36,599 nucleotides of DNA from Acidimicrobiales bacterium (GCA_035533595.1 DATLTN010000031.1:78363-114961), one strand, 5' to 3'. Positions 25,878 through 35,802 are shown, numbered from the stretch's first letter. Made by a program: numbers and translations. The notes: generated by a model not told the origin, from the sequence alone.

Positions 25878-26789
25878 ATGGCGATCCCCACCCGTACCCT
25901 CGGCCGCACCGGCCTCGACGTCACCGTCCTCGGCTTCGGCGCGATGGAACTGCGCGGCGACGACGGCCGCCGCGGCCGCCCGATCACCCCGGAGGAGTCC
26001 GAGCGGGTCCTCAACGCGGTCCTCGACTCCGGCATCAACTACATCGACACCTCGATCGACTACGGCGAGAGCGAGGAGAGCATCGGCAAGTTCATCTCGC
26101 ACCGCCGCGACGAGTACTTCCTCGCCTCCAAGTGCGGCTGCCTCGTCGGGGCGGCCGAGCCGCAGCCGGGGGAGCGCCGCCCGCACGTCTTCACGAGGGA
26201 GAACATCCTCGCCGGGGTGGACCAGAGCCTGCGCCGCATGAAGACCGACCACCTCGACCTCGTGCAGCTGCACGCGAGCCCCTCCAAGGAGGTGCTCGAG
26301 CAGGAGGGCGTCATCGACACCCTGCTCTCCCTGCAAAAGGACGGCAAGGTCCGCTACATCGGCTCCTCCTCGACGCTGCCGAACCTCCCCGACCTCGTCG
26401 ACCTCGGCGTCTTTGACGTCTTCCAGATCCCCTACTCGGCGCTCCAGCGCGAGCACGAGAAGCCGATCTCCGAGGCGGCCGACGCCGGTGCCGGCACGGT
26501 GATCCGCGGCGGCGTCGCGAAGGGCCAGCCCGGTGACGGTCACGGCGCGGAGGAGTCCTGGAACGCCTACGAGGCCGCGAAGCTCGCCGAGATCGCCGAC
26601 GGCGCGCCGGCGACGGAGTTCATGCTCCGCTTCACGATCACCCACCCGGCGCTGTCGACGACGATCGTCGGGACGCGCAACCCCGACCACCTCGCCGCCA
26701 ACGTCGCCGCCGTGGAGAAGGGCCCGCTCGCTCCCGAGATCTATGCCGAGGCCAAGCGCCGCCTCGACGAGGTGGGCGTCACCGCCTGA
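25878..26789 (+). CDS. Aldo/keto reductase
   Basis: A 303-residue NAD(P)H-dependent oxidoreductase of the aldo/keto reductase superfamily. Catalytic tetrad: Asp and Tyr in NYIDTSIDYGESEESIGKF, Lys in YFLASKCGCLVG, and His in DLVQLHASPSKEVL. Cofactor-side segments are GKVRYIGSSST, FDVFQIPYSALQRE and the late ALSTTIVGTRNPDHL. The N-terminal TRTLGRTGLDVTVLGFGAME is typical. The substrate is not predictable. It stands alone between the trp and arg operons with its own ribosome binding site and probable promoter; nothing shows that it belongs to either pathway. Confidence 0.93.
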   Translation: MAIPTRTLGRTGLDVTVLGFGAMELRGDDGRRGRPITPEESERVLNAVLDSGINYIDTSIDYGESEESIGKFISHRRDEYFLASKCGCLVGAAEPQPGERRPHVFTRENILAGVDQSLRRMKTDHLDLVQLHASPSKEVLEQEGVIDTLLSLQKDGKVRYIGSSSTLPNLPDLVDLGVFDVFQIPYSALQREHEKPISEAADAGAGTVIRGGVAKGQPGDGHGAEESWNAYEAAKLAEIADGAPATEFMLRFTITHPALSTTIVGTRNPDHLAANVAAVEKGPLAPEIYAEAKRRLDEVGVTA

Positions 26790-26804
26790 CCGGGGGGCCG
26801 CCGC

Positions 26805-26840
26805 CGACGGTGCCGTCGCGGTGCCGAGCGGGGGCCCCGC
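26805..26840 (+). terminator. Two consecutive GC palindromes after the aldo/keto reductase gene
   Basis: CGACGG/CCGTCG (26805-26818) and GCGGGG/CCCCGC (26828-26840) are short perfect inverted repeats in the gap before the arg promoter. They could separate the two transcription units. The loops are very short and no T tract follows, so support is weak. Confidence 0.25.
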
Positions 26841-26868
26841 CTCCCGCTGGTGCGGTGCGGAGGGACTG

Positions 26869-26904
26869 TCTGCATAGCCATCCGATTTATCGTATGCTTA
26901 TGCC
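26869..26904 (+). promoter_or_regulatory. arg operon promoter with possible ArgR operator
   Basis: This is an AT-rich island in a GC-rich surround. GCATA at 26872-26876 and TATGC at 26893-26897 form an inverted pair, and a second ATGC follows at 26900-26903. TGCAT/ATGC half-sites resemble actinobacterial ARG boxes. The -10, TATGCT (26893-26898), lies inside the repeat and ends 6 bases before ATG 26905, so a bound repressor would cover it. argR is the sixth gene of the operon, which fits autoregulation by arginine. Confidence 0.5.
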
Positions 26905-27918
26905 ATGAAGGCGGCGGTGGTCGGCGGGTCGGGCTATCTCGGTGCGGAGCTGCTGCGGCTGCTCGCGGGCCATCCGGAGCTCGAGGTGGCGCTCGCGCAG
27001 GCGGCGTCGAGCGCCGGCAGCACGGTGGCCTCCATCTATCCCGGCCTCGAGGTGCCCTACGGCGACCTCGTGCTCGGGCCGACCGACCTCGACGCCGCGC
27101 TCGGCTGTGACGTCGTCTTCGTCGCGGTGCCGTCGGGGCGCTCCCAGGAGGTCGTGGGAGCGCTCGTCGACAAGGTGGGCCTCGTCGTCGACCTCGGGGC
27201 GGACTTCCGGCTGAAGGACCCTGCGCTCTACGAGCGCTGGTACCGCTTCACCCACAGCCGCCCCGACCTGCTCGCCCGCGCCGTCTACGGCCTCCCCGAG
27301 CTGACGCGCGCCGAGCTCCCCGGGGCGCGGCTCATCGCCTCGCCGGGCTGCTACGTGACCGCCGCCTCGCTCGCCCTCGCGCCGCTCGTGAAGGGCGGCG
27401 TGATCGAGCCGAGCGGCATCATCGTCGACGCCGCGAGCGGGACCTCCGGGGCGGGGCGCGAGCTCCGGGAATCGACGCACCATGCGACGGTGAACGAGAG
27501 CTTCACCGCCTACGGGCTGCTCGACCACCGCCACACGCCCGAGATCGAACAGACGATCGGCGCCCAGGTGCTGTTCACGCCGCACCTCGCGCCGATGACG
27601 AGGGGGATCCTCGCCACCTGTTACGCACGGCCGACCAGTCCCTGCTCGACCGCGTCGCTCCTCGAGACGCTCGCCGCCGCCTACGAGGGCGAGCCCTTCG
27701 TGCAGGTGGGCGGGGAGGTGCCCGCCACCCGCCACACCTACGGCGCGAACACCGTGCGCATCACCGCCCGCTTCGACGAGCGGACCGGCACCGTGCTCGT
27801 GCTCTCGGCGCTCGACAACCTCACCAAGGGCGGCTCCGGCCAGGCCCTGCAGGCGGCGAACGTCGCCCTCGGCCTCGAGGAGACGCTCGGCCTGCCGCGC
27901 GTCGCTGTGATGCCGTGA
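26905..27918 (+). CDS. argC: N-acetyl-gamma-glutamyl-phosphate reductase
   Basis: A 337-residue NADPH-dependent reductase producing N-acetylglutamate semialdehyde. Seen: the Rossmann start AAVVGGSGYLGAELLRLL, VFVAVPSGRSQEVVG, VDLGADFRLKD, YGLPELTR, the catalytic cysteine C149 in IASPGCYVTAASLAL, DAASGTSGAGRE, LFTPHLAPMTRGILAT, and NLTKGGSGQALQAANVALG at the C-terminus. ATG 26905 has no Shine-Dalgarno sequence and is 6 bases from the -10, so the mRNA is probably leaderless. First gene of argCJBDFRGH; the stop overlaps the argJ start by 4 bases (GTGA). Confidence 0.97.
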   Translation: MKAAVVGGSGYLGAELLRLLAGHPELEVALAQAASSAGSTVASIYPGLEVPYGDLVLGPTDLDAALGCDVVFVAVPSGRSQEVVGALVDKVGLVVDLGADFRLKDPALYERWYRFTHSRPDLLARAVYGLPELTRAELPGARLIASPGCYVTAASLALAPLVKGGVIEPSGIIVDAASGTSGAGRELRESTHHATVNESFTAYGLLDHRHTPEIEQTIGAQVLFTPHLAPMTRGILATCYARPTSPCSTASLLETLAAAYEGEPFVQVGGEVPATRHTYGANTVRITARFDERTGTVLVLSALDNLTKGGSGQALQAANVALGLEETLGLPRVAVMP

Positions 27919-29081
27919 GCGTCACCGCGCCCGCGGGCTTCCTCGCGAACGGCGTCGCGGCGGGCATCAAGGCCTCCGGCGACCTCGACCTCGCGGTCGT
28001 CGCCGCCGCGGGCGGCGCGGTCGCCGCGGCCGCGGTCTTCACGACCAACGGCGCCGCCGCGGCGCCCGTGCTCGTGAGTCGCGCCCACCTCGCGACGAGC
28101 GGCGGGCGGGTGCGCGCCGTGGTGCTGAACAGCGGCTGCGCGAACGCGGCCACCGGCGCTGCCGGGGTGCAGGCCGCCGAGGCGACCTGCGCGACGCTCG
28201 CCACCGAGCTCGGCTGCCGCCCCGCGGAGATCCTCGTCTGCTCGACGGGGCTGATCGGCATCCCCCTCGCGATCGACCGGCTGCTCGGCGCGCTCCCCGC
28301 CGCCGTCGCGGGGCTCGGCGGGGGAGCCGAGGAGGGCGGGCGGGCCGCCACGGCGATCCTCACCACCGACACCCACGCGAAGACGGTGCTCGTCGAGCGC
28401 GAGGGCTTCTCCGTCGGCGGGATGGTGAAGGGGGCGGGGATGATCGCCCCACACATGGCGACGATGCTCTGCGTCCTTACGACGGACGCCGCGGCCACGC
28501 CCGAGGCCCTCGACGCGGCGCTGCGGCTCGGCGTGCGCGACTCGTTCAACGAGCTCGTCGTCGACGGCTGCACCTCGACCAACGACACCGTGATCGTGCT
28601 CGCGAGCGGTGCTGGCCGCGCCGTCACCGACAAGGAGCTCGCCGGTGCGCTCGCCGAGGCCTGCGCCGACCTCGCCGGCCAGCTCGCCGAGGACGCCGAG
28701 GGGACGACGAAGGTGGCGGCGATCGAGGTGCGCGGCGCGGCGAGCGACGCCGACGCGCGCGCCGCAGGGCGCAGGGTCGCCCTCAGCCTGCTCGTGAAGA
28801 CCTCGCTCTACGGCGCCGACCCCTACTGGGGGCGCGTCGTCTCTGAGCTCGGCGCCTCGGGGTCGGCCTTCGATCTCGACCGCGTCTCGGTCTCCTACGG
28901 CGGCATCGAGGTCTGCTCGGGCGGCGTCGGGATCGAGCACGACCGCCAGGCGGTCGCTGCGCACATGGCCGGCGGGCGTATCGAGCTCCGCTGTGACCTG
29001 CACCTCGGGGACTTCTCCGCGACGGTGCTCACCACCGACCTCGGCCACGGCTACATCGACGAGAACATGCGCACCTCGTGA
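27915..29081 (+). CDS. argJ: Ornithine acetyltransferase / N-acetylglutamate synthase
   Basis: A 388-residue ArgJ. It moves the acetyl group from N-acetylornithine to glutamate, recycling it, and in bifunctional forms also uses acetyl-CoA. The precursor cleaves itself before the nucleophilic threonine in MIAPHMATMLCVLTTDA (A-T-M-L). Other marks: GFLANGVAAGIKASGDLDL, AVFTTNGAAAAPV, VVLNSGCANAATGAAG, STGLIGIPL, ILTTDTHAKTVLVE, DGCTSTNDTVIVLASG and YGADPYWGRVVSELG. No argE-type deacetylase is needed, giving the cyclic pathway. Start GTG 27915 in the argC stop; the stop overlaps argB by one base. Confidence 0.96.
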   Translation: MSVTAPAGFLANGVAAGIKASGDLDLAVVAAAGGAVAAAAVFTTNGAAAAPVLVSRAHLATSGGRVRAVVLNSGCANAATGAAGVQAAEATCATLATELGCRPAEILVCSTGLIGIPLAIDRLLGALPAAVAGLGGGAEEGGRAATAILTTDTHAKTVLVEREGFSVGGMVKGAGMIAPHMATMLCVLTTDAAATPEALDAALRLGVRDSFNELVVDGCTSTNDTVIVLASGAGRAVTDKELAGALAEACADLAGQLAEDAEGTTKVAAIEVRGAASDADARAAGRRVALSLLVKTSLYGADPYWGRVVSELGASGSAFDLDRVSVSYGGIEVCSGGVGIEHDRQAVAAHMAGGRIELRCDLHLGDFSATVLTTDLGHGYIDENMRTS

Positions 29082-29950
29082 TGGCCGTCCCCCACGAGCT
29101 CTCCGCCGCGGTGCTCACCGAGGCGATCCCCTACATGCGCCGCTTTTCCGGCAAGGTCGTCGTCGTGAAGTACGGCGGCAACGCGCTCGCCGGCACCGAG
29201 GGCGGCGAGGCGGCGCTCGCGAGCTTCGCCGAGGACGTCGTGCTGATGCGCTCGGTCGGCATGCTCCCCGTCGTCGTGCACGGCGGCGGGCCGCAGATCG
29301 GCGAGCTGATGGGGCGACTCGGGATGACGCCGCGCTTCGTCGACGGGCTGCGGGTCACCGACGCCGAGACCCTCGAGATCGTCCGCATGGTGCTCGTCGG
29401 CAAGGTGAACCGCGACATCGTCGGGGCGATCAACGTCCACGGGCCGCTCGCCGTCGGCCTCACCGGTGAGGACGCCGGCTTCATCACCGCCGAGGCGCAC
29501 GACGCGGCCCTCGGCTTCGTCGGCGACGTCGTCGCGGTGGACCCCGCCTTCCCGCTGCGCCTGCTCGCGGACGGGCTCGTGCCGGTGATCGCCACGATCG
29601 GGAGCGATGCCTCTGGCCAGGCCTACAACATCAACGCCGACACCGTCGCGGGCGCGGTCGCCGAGGCGCTCGGCTCGGAGAAGCTCGTCTTTCTCACCGA
29701 CGTCACCGGGATCCGGCGCGATCGTGGCGACGCCGCGAGCGTGATCGGCCGCCTCGGCGCGGCCGAGCTCGCCGGGCTGATCGCCGACGGCTCGGTGAAC
29801 GAGGGGATGATCCCGAAGGCCGCGGCCTGCGCGCAGGCGGTGCGCAACGGGGTCGCGAGCGCGCACATCCTCGACGGCCGGGTCGCGCACGCGCTGTTGG
29901 TCGAGCTGTTCACCGAGGAAGGGGTGGGGACAATGGTGGTGGCGAGATGA
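29081..29950 (+). CDS. argB: Acetylglutamate kinase
   Basis: A 289-residue amino-acid kinase phosphorylating N-acetylglutamate. Seen: VVVVKYGGNALAG (ATP phosphate lysine and Gly loop), VVVHGGGPQIGELM, RFVDGLRVTDAETLEIVRMV, NRDIVGAINVHG, DGLVPVIATIG, YNINADTVAGAVAEAL and MIPKAAACAQAVRNG. A helix of about 20 residues precedes the first strand (ELSAAVLTEAIPYMRRFSGK), as in arginine-inhibited hexameric forms, so feedback control is likely. ATG 29081 is chosen; a GTG directly before it (29078) is also possible. It overlaps argD by 4 bases. Confidence 0.96.
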   Translation: MAVPHELSAAVLTEAIPYMRRFSGKVVVVKYGGNALAGTEGGEAALASFAEDVVLMRSVGMLPVVVHGGGPQIGELMGRLGMTPRFVDGLRVTDAETLEIVRMVLVGKVNRDIVGAINVHGPLAVGLTGEDAGFITAEAHDAALGFVGDVVAVDPAFPLRLLADGLVPVIATIGSDASGQAYNINADTVAGAVAEALGSEKLVFLTDVTGIRRDRGDAASVIGRLGAAELAGLIADGSVNEGMIPKAAACAQAVRNGVASAHILDGRVAHALLVELFTEEGVGTMVVAR

Positions 29951-31125
29951 CGAGCATGCTGATGCCGACCTACCGCCCCGCCCCCGTGCGCTTCGTCTCG
30001 GGCGCGGGCTGTCGTCTCACCGACGACCGGGGGAGGGTCTTCCTCGACTTCCTCTCCGGGATCGCCGTGACCTCGCTCGGCCACTCCCACCCCGCGGTGC
30101 GCGACGCGATCGCCGCCCAGGCGGGGACGCTGCTGCACGTCTCCAACCTGTTCGAGACCGGCCTCAACGAGGAGGTCGCGACGCTCCTCGACGAGCTGAT
30201 CGGCGACGGCAGCCCCGCCGGCGGCCAGGTCTTCTTCTGCAACTCGGGCGCCGAGGCCAACGAGTGCGCGATCAAGCTCTCGCGGCGCTTCGGCGGCCGT
30301 GGCCGCCACCAGGTCGTCTCCGCCTACGGCTCCTTCCACGGGCGGACCCTGGCGACGCTGCACGCGACCGGCCAGCCCGCCAAGCACGAGCCCTTCGCGC
30401 CCCTCCCCGAGGGCTTCCGCCACGTCGCCTTTGGCGACCTCGAGGCGCTGCGCTCGGCGGCCGACCCGGGCGTGGTCGGCGGCATCCTCCTCGAGGCGAT
30501 CGAGGGTGAGGGCGGGGTGATCCCCGCGCCGAAGGGCTACCTCACCGCGGCCCGCGAGCTCTGCGACGAGCTCGGCATCCTCCTCATCCTCGACGAGATC
30601 CAGACCGGCCTTGGCCGCACGGGGCGCTGGTTCGCCTTCCAGGAGGAGGGGATCCTCCCCGACATCGTGACGATGGCCAAGGCCCTCGGCAACGGGATGC
30701 CGGTCGGCGCCTGCTGGGCGCGTGCGGAGGTCGCCGCCGCCTTCGCCCCCGGCGACCACGGCACCACCTTCGGCGGCCAACCGCTCGCGATGTCGGCGGC
30801 GCGCGCCACCCTGCAGACGATGCAGGCCCTCGACGTCCCCGCCCTCGCCCGCGAGCGGGGCGCGCAGCTGGAGGCGGCCTTCAACGGCGCGCCCGGCGTG
30901 GCGGGGGTGCGGGGCGCGGGACTGCTTCTCGGCGTCGTGCTCACCGAGGGCCTCGACGCCGGGGCGATCGTCGCCGACTGCCTCGAGCACGGCCTCGTCG
31001 TGAACGCGCCGGCGCCCGGCGTGGTGCGCCTCGCGCCGCCGCTCGTCGTGAGCGCTGCGGAGTGCGATGAGGCGGCGGCGTTGCTCGGCGCGGCGATCGG
31101 CCGGGCGCTCGGGGCCGTGCAGTGA
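29947..31125 (+). CDS. argD: Acetylornithine aminotransferase
   Basis: A 392-residue class III PLP aminotransferase. It has a short N-terminus then FLDFLSGIAVTSLGHSHPAV, the phosphate-binding FFCNSGAEANECAIKLSRR, AYGSFHGRTLATL, LILDEIQTGLGRTGRWFAF with the cofactor aspartate, the PLP lysine K245 in IVTMAKALGNGMPVGACWA, and HGTTFGGQPLAMSAA. It may also act on succinyl-diaminopimelate, as many ArgD do. ATG 29947 lies in the argB stop (ATGA), and GTG of argF lies in its own stop, so translation is coupled on both sides. Confidence 0.95.
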   Translation: MTSMLMPTYRPAPVRFVSGAGCRLTDDRGRVFLDFLSGIAVTSLGHSHPAVRDAIAAQAGTLLHVSNLFETGLNEEVATLLDELIGDGSPAGGQVFFCNSGAEANECAIKLSRRFGGRGRHQVVSAYGSFHGRTLATLHATGQPAKHEPFAPLPEGFRHVAFGDLEALRSAADPGVVGGILLEAIEGEGGVIPAPKGYLTAARELCDELGILLILDEIQTGLGRTGRWFAFQEEGILPDIVTMAKALGNGMPVGACWARAEVAAAFAPGDHGTTFGGQPLAMSAARATLQTMQALDVPALARERGAQLEAAFNGAPGVAGVRGAGLLLGVVLTEGLDAGAIVADCLEHGLVVNAPAPGVVRLAPPLVVSAAECDEAAALLGAAIGRALGAVQ

Positions 31126-32033
31126 CCCGCCACCTGCTCTCGATGGCCGACCTCGACGGCGCCGAGGTGCGCGAGATCCTCGCGCTCTCCTCGCGCCCGG
31201 AGCTGCCCCAGTCCCTCACCGGCAAGGGCGCGGCCCTCCTCTTCGAGCACCCCTCGGCGCGAACCCGAAACGCCTCGGAGATGGCCGTCGTGCAGCTCGG
31301 CGGCCACCCGGTGACGATTCGCGGCGAGGAGGTGGGCTTCGACGTCCGCGAGTCGGTCGAGGACATCGCCCTCGTGCTCGCGCGCTTCTACGCGGTGATC
31401 GGCGCGCGCGTCGCGAAGCACCGCACGCTCGAGCGGATGGTGGCGGCCCTCGGGGCGGAGCACTCCCCGGTCCCGGTCGTGAACCTCCTCTCGGACCGCG
31501 AGCACCCCACCCAGGCGCTCGCCGACCTGCTCACGATCGAGCAGTGCCTCGGCGAGCTCCCGGGCCGCGTCGTCGCCTACATCGGCGACGCGAACAACGT
31601 CTGCCGCTCCCTCGCCTTCGCCCTCGCGCGCGTCGGCGCGACGCTGAAGGTCGCCTCGCCCGCCGGCTACGCGCCCGAGCCGGAGGACCTCACGACGACG
31701 GCCGCTCTCGGCGGCGAGCTCGTCGTCTGCGACAGTCCCGAGCAGGCGGCGCGCGACGCCGACGTCCTCTACACCGACGTCTGGGTCTCGATGGGGGAGG
31801 AGGCCGAGGCCGCGGCCAAACGGCGGGCCTTCTCCGGCTACACGATCTCCGAGGCGCTCCTCTCGCTCGCCTCCCCCGAGGCGATCGTCCTGCACTGCCT
31901 GCCGGCGCACCGCGGCGAGGAGATCGCCGCCGAGGTCATCGACGGCCCGCGCAGCCGGGTCTTCCTGCAGGCCGAGAACCGCATGCACTCGATCCGCGGC
32001 CTGCTCGCCTTCCTCACCGGGACGGGGCGGTGA
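31122..32033 (+). CDS. argF: Ornithine carbamoyltransferase
   Basis: A 303-residue enzyme making citrulline from ornithine and carbamoyl phosphate. Motifs: the carbamoyl-phosphate loop LLFEHPSARTRNASEM, HRTLERMVA, NLLSDREHPTQALADLLTI, VAYIGDANNVCRSLAFA, the SMGEE ornithine region in YTDVWVSMGEEAEAA, and VLHCLPAHRGEEIAAEV. The usual S-T-R-T-R reads S-A-R-T-R; the arginines are kept, so activity is expected, and the change may be normal in this clade. Aspartate carbamoyltransferase is excluded by the HCLP and SMGEE motifs. Start GTG 31122; its stop overlaps argR by 4 bases. Confidence 0.95.
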   Translation: MTRHLLSMADLDGAEVREILALSSRPELPQSLTGKGAALLFEHPSARTRNASEMAVVQLGGHPVTIRGEEVGFDVRESVEDIALVLARFYAVIGARVAKHRTLERMVAALGAEHSPVPVVNLLSDREHPTQALADLLTIEQCLGELPGRVVAYIGDANNVCRSLAFALARVGATLKVASPAGYAPEPEDLTTTAALGGELVVCDSPEQAARDADVLYTDVWVSMGEEAEAAAKRRAFSGYTISEALLSLASPEAIVLHCLPAHRGEEIAAEVIDGPRSRVFLQAENRMHSIRGLLAFLTGTGR

Positions 32034-32503
32034 GCCGTGTCCCGAAGAACCGGCGGCAGCACCTCCTCGCGCAGCTGCTCGCGGAGCACGCGGTGACGAG
32101 CCAGCCGCAGCTCGTCGAGCTGCTCGCCGAGGCGGGAGTACCGGCGACGCAGGCGACGGTCTCGCGCGACCTCGAGGAGCTCGGCGCGGTGAAGGTGCGC
32201 ATGCCCGGTGTCGAACGCCAGGTCTATGCGATCGCCGAGCTGCCGAAGGACCAGGTCGCGCCGCTCGATCACCTCCGCCGCGTGCTCGGTGAATGGGTCG
32301 TCGACCTCGCGGTGTCGGCGAACCTGGTGGTGCTGCGCACGCCGCCCGGTTCCGCGCACGTCGTCGCTTCGGCGCTCGACCGCACGCCGCTCGACGGGAT
32401 GCTCGGTACGGTCGCGGGTGACGACACGATCCTCGCCGTCGCGAGCGAGGAGGTCGGTGGCGCCGCCCTCGCCGAGCGCATCGGGGAGCTTGCCGGGCGC
32501 TAG
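32030..32503 (+). CDS. argR: Arginine repressor
   Basis: A 157-residue ArgR/AhrC. The N-terminal winged helix has RRQHLLAQLLAEHAVTSQPQ and the recognition segment ATQATVSRDLEELGAVKVRM. The C-terminal oligomerisation and arginine-binding domain has VVLRTPPGSAHVVASALD and GTVAGDDTILAVASEE with the Gly-Asp-Asp-Thr arginine pocket. GTG 32030 overlaps the argF stop (GTGA); the open frame upstream of it is argF read out of frame. It sits inside the operon it should repress, together with the ATGC-type repeats before argC. Confidence 0.95.
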   Translation: MSRVPKNRRQHLLAQLLAEHAVTSQPQLVELLAEAGVPATQATVSRDLEELGAVKVRMPGVERQVYAIAELPKDQVAPLDHLRRVLGEWVVDLAVSANLVVLRTPPGSAHVVASALDRTPLDGMLGTVAGDDTILAVASEEVGGAALAERIGELAGR

Positions 32504-32552
32504 CCGAAGTCGCAGGTCCGGAAACCGCACGCACAGATCGAACGACAGAAAC

Positions 32553-32557
32553 GGAGG
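32553..32557 (+). promoter_or_regulatory. Ribosome binding site that fixes the argG start
   Basis: GGAGG lies 4 bases before GTG 32562. The frame is open far upstream through argR, so this site, and the match of MAERVVLAYSGGLDTS to the family start, decide the argG beginning. The 58-base argR-argG gap is the largest inside the arg operon. Confidence 0.7.
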
Positions 32558-32561
32558 AACG

Positions 32562-33778
<1,217 letters not shown>

Positions 33779-33782
<4 letters not shown>

Positions 33783-35167
33783 CGCTCTGGGCGGGTCGCA
33801 TGCGCGACGCGCCGGCCGAGCCGATGATGGCCTATACGGCGAGCCTCGGCTTCGACCGCCGGCTCGCACGTCACGACGTGCGCGGCTCGCTCGCGCACGT
33901 GCGCGGTCTCGGCCGTGCCGGGGTGCTCAGCGAGGAGGAGGTCGAGGCGCTCTCCGCGGGCCTCGACGCGATCGACGGTGAGCTCGCGCGCGGCGAGTTC
34001 GCCTTCCAGGAGCAGGACGAAGACGTCCACAGCGCCCTCGAGCGGCGCCTCGGTGAGCTCTGCGGCCCGACGGGGGCCAAGGTGCACACCGGGAGGAGCC
34101 GCAACGACCAGGTGGCCACGGCGACCCGCCTCTACGTGCGCGGCGCCCTCGCGGAGGTGGCCGAGGGCGTCGTCGCGCTCGAGCGGGCACTGCTGGCGCG
34201 CGCCGAGGAGGCGGGCACGACCTACCTCCCCGGCTACACCCACCTTCAGCGCGCCCAGCCCGTCCTCCTCGCCCACCAGTTGCTCGCGCACGGCTGGGCG
34301 CTGAGCCGCGACCTCGACCGCCTCGTCGACTCGCACCGGCGGCTCGGGACCTCGCCGCTCGGCGCCGGTGCGCTCGCGGGTTCGACCTTCCCGCTCGACC
34401 CCGCAGGTGTTGCCGCCGAGCTCGGCTTCACGGGCCCCTTCGAGAACTCCCTCGACGCCGTGTCGGACCGCGACTTCGCCGCCGAGGCGCTCTTTGACCT
34501 CGCGCTCCTCGGCGTGCACCTCTCCCGGATGGGTGAGGAGGTCGTCATCTTCGCGAGCGAGGAGTTCGGCTTCTACCGCCTCGCCGACGCCTGGTCGACG
34601 GGGAGCTCGATGCTGCCCCAGAAGAAGAACCCGGACATCGCCGAGCTCGCCCGCGGCAAGGCGGGGCGGCTGATCGGCCACCTCGCCGGCTTCCTCGCCA
34701 CGATGAAGGGGCTGCCGCTCGCCTACAACCGCGATCTCCAGGAGGACAAGGAGCCGCTGTTCGATGCGGTGGACCAGGTCACACTGGCGCTGCCGGCGAT
34801 GGCGGGGCTCATCTCTTCGATCGAATTCGTCACCGAGGCGATGCTCGCCGCCGCCGACTCCCCGGCGCTCGTCGCGATCGACCTCGCCGAATGGCTCGTG
34901 CAGCGCGGGCTGCCCTTCCGTGAAGCGCACGGGGTGGTCGCCGAGCTCGTCTGGCGCTCGCTCGACGAGGGGGTGCCCCTTCCCGAGCTCGTCGCGGCGG
35001 ACGAGCGCCTCGGCCCCGAAGCGGCTGCCCTCTTTCGGACCGGCTCCGCACTCACGCGCAGGGTCTCACCGGGCGGAGGGGGAGTCGAGGCCGTCGCGAC
35101 CCAGCTCGGCCAGTTCCGCGGGCGCATCGAACAGGACGCCGCACGGGCCACCTCGCTCACCCGGTGA
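33779..35167 (+). CDS. argH: Argininosuccinate lyase
   Basis: A 462-residue member of the fumarase/aspartase superfamily, splitting argininosuccinate into arginine and fumarate. Motifs: LWAGRMRDAPAEPMMAY at the start, EDVHSALERRLGEL, KVHTGRSRNDQVATATRLY, YTHLQRAQPVLLAHQLLAHG (catalytic His region), PLGAGALAGSTFPLD, and the signature loop GSSMLPQKKNPDIAELARGK carrying the catalytic serine. Full length, no missing residue noticed. ATG 33779 overlaps the argG stop, and mpg overlaps its 3' end by 4 bases. Confidence 0.97.
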
Positions 35168-35802
35168 GCGACCCTCTCACGCTCGACCTCTCCTTCTTCG
35201 AGGGCGATTCGACCACCGTCGCTCCGAAGCTCCTCAACCTCCTCCTCGTGCGCGGCCGTCGCGTGGCGCGCATCGTCGAGGTCGAGGCCTACGCCGGCGC
35301 CTCCGACGCGGCGAGCCACGCCTACCGGGGGAAGACGCCCCGCAACGCCACGATGTTCGGTCCGCCGGGACACCTCTACGTGTACTTCACCTACGGGATG
35401 CACTTCTGCGCCAACGTCGTCTGCCGTGAGGCGGGCGTCGCGAGCGCGGTGCTGCTGCGGGCGCTCGCCCCCCTCGAGGGCCTCGAGGAGATGCGGGCGT
35501 TGCGCCCCGCAGCCCGGCGCGACGTCGACCTCTGCTCCGGCCCGGCCCGCCTCTGTCAGGCGTTCGGCATCGTCCGTGCAGATGACGGTGCCGACCTCGT
35601 CACCGGCGACCACGGGATCACCCTGGTCAGCGACGGTTTTGCGCCGCCGGCAGCGCCGCTCAGGGGAACCCGTGTCGGTCTCTCCGCGAAGGCGGGGGCC
35701 GATGGTGCGCTACTGTGGCGCTACGCGGTGACGGGCGATCAGAACGTCTCGCGGCCCCGTCCGAACAGCGGTTTGACAGCTGCGGAGACGGTGGTAAGGT
35801 AA
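35164..35802 (+). CDS. mpg: 3-methyladenine DNA glycosylase (AAG/MPG family)
   Basis: A 212-residue base-excision glycosylase of the alkyladenine (AAG) type, removing methylated purines from DNA. Seen: RIVEVEAYAGASDAASHAYR with the catalytic glutamate and following Tyr/His, TPRNATMFGPPGHLYVYFTY, GMHFCANVVCRE, VLLRALAPLEGL and LCSGPARLCQAFGI. GTG 35164 lies in the argH stop, so it rides on the arg operon although unrelated in function. Its last 30 bases overlap the rRNA promoter: the -35 and -10 lie inside the coding sequence, and the T of the stop TAA is the last base of the -10. Confidence 0.94.
   Translation: MSDPLTLDLSFFEGDSTTVAPKLLNLLLVRGRRVARIVEVEAYAGASDAASHAYRGKTPRNATMFGPPGHLYVYFTYGMHFCANVVCREAGVASAVLLRALAPLEGLEEMRALRPAARRDVDLCSGPARLCQAFGIVRADDGADLVTGDHGITLVSDGFAPPAAPLRGTRVGLSAKAGADGALLWRYAVTGDQNVSRPRPNSGLTAAETVVR
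35773..35800 (+). promoter_or_regulatory. rRNA operon promoter
   Basis: A consensus TTGACA (35773-35778) and TAAGGT (35795-35800) are separated by 16 bases, the best sigma-70-type promoter in the window. Transcription should start near 35807, about 375 bases before 16S. Both elements lie inside the 3' end of mpg. Confidence 0.75.

Noticed and set aside
31067-32029. Long upstream extension of the argR frame
   Set aside because: It is argF read in another frame; ArgR homology and the GTGA overlap place the start at 32030.
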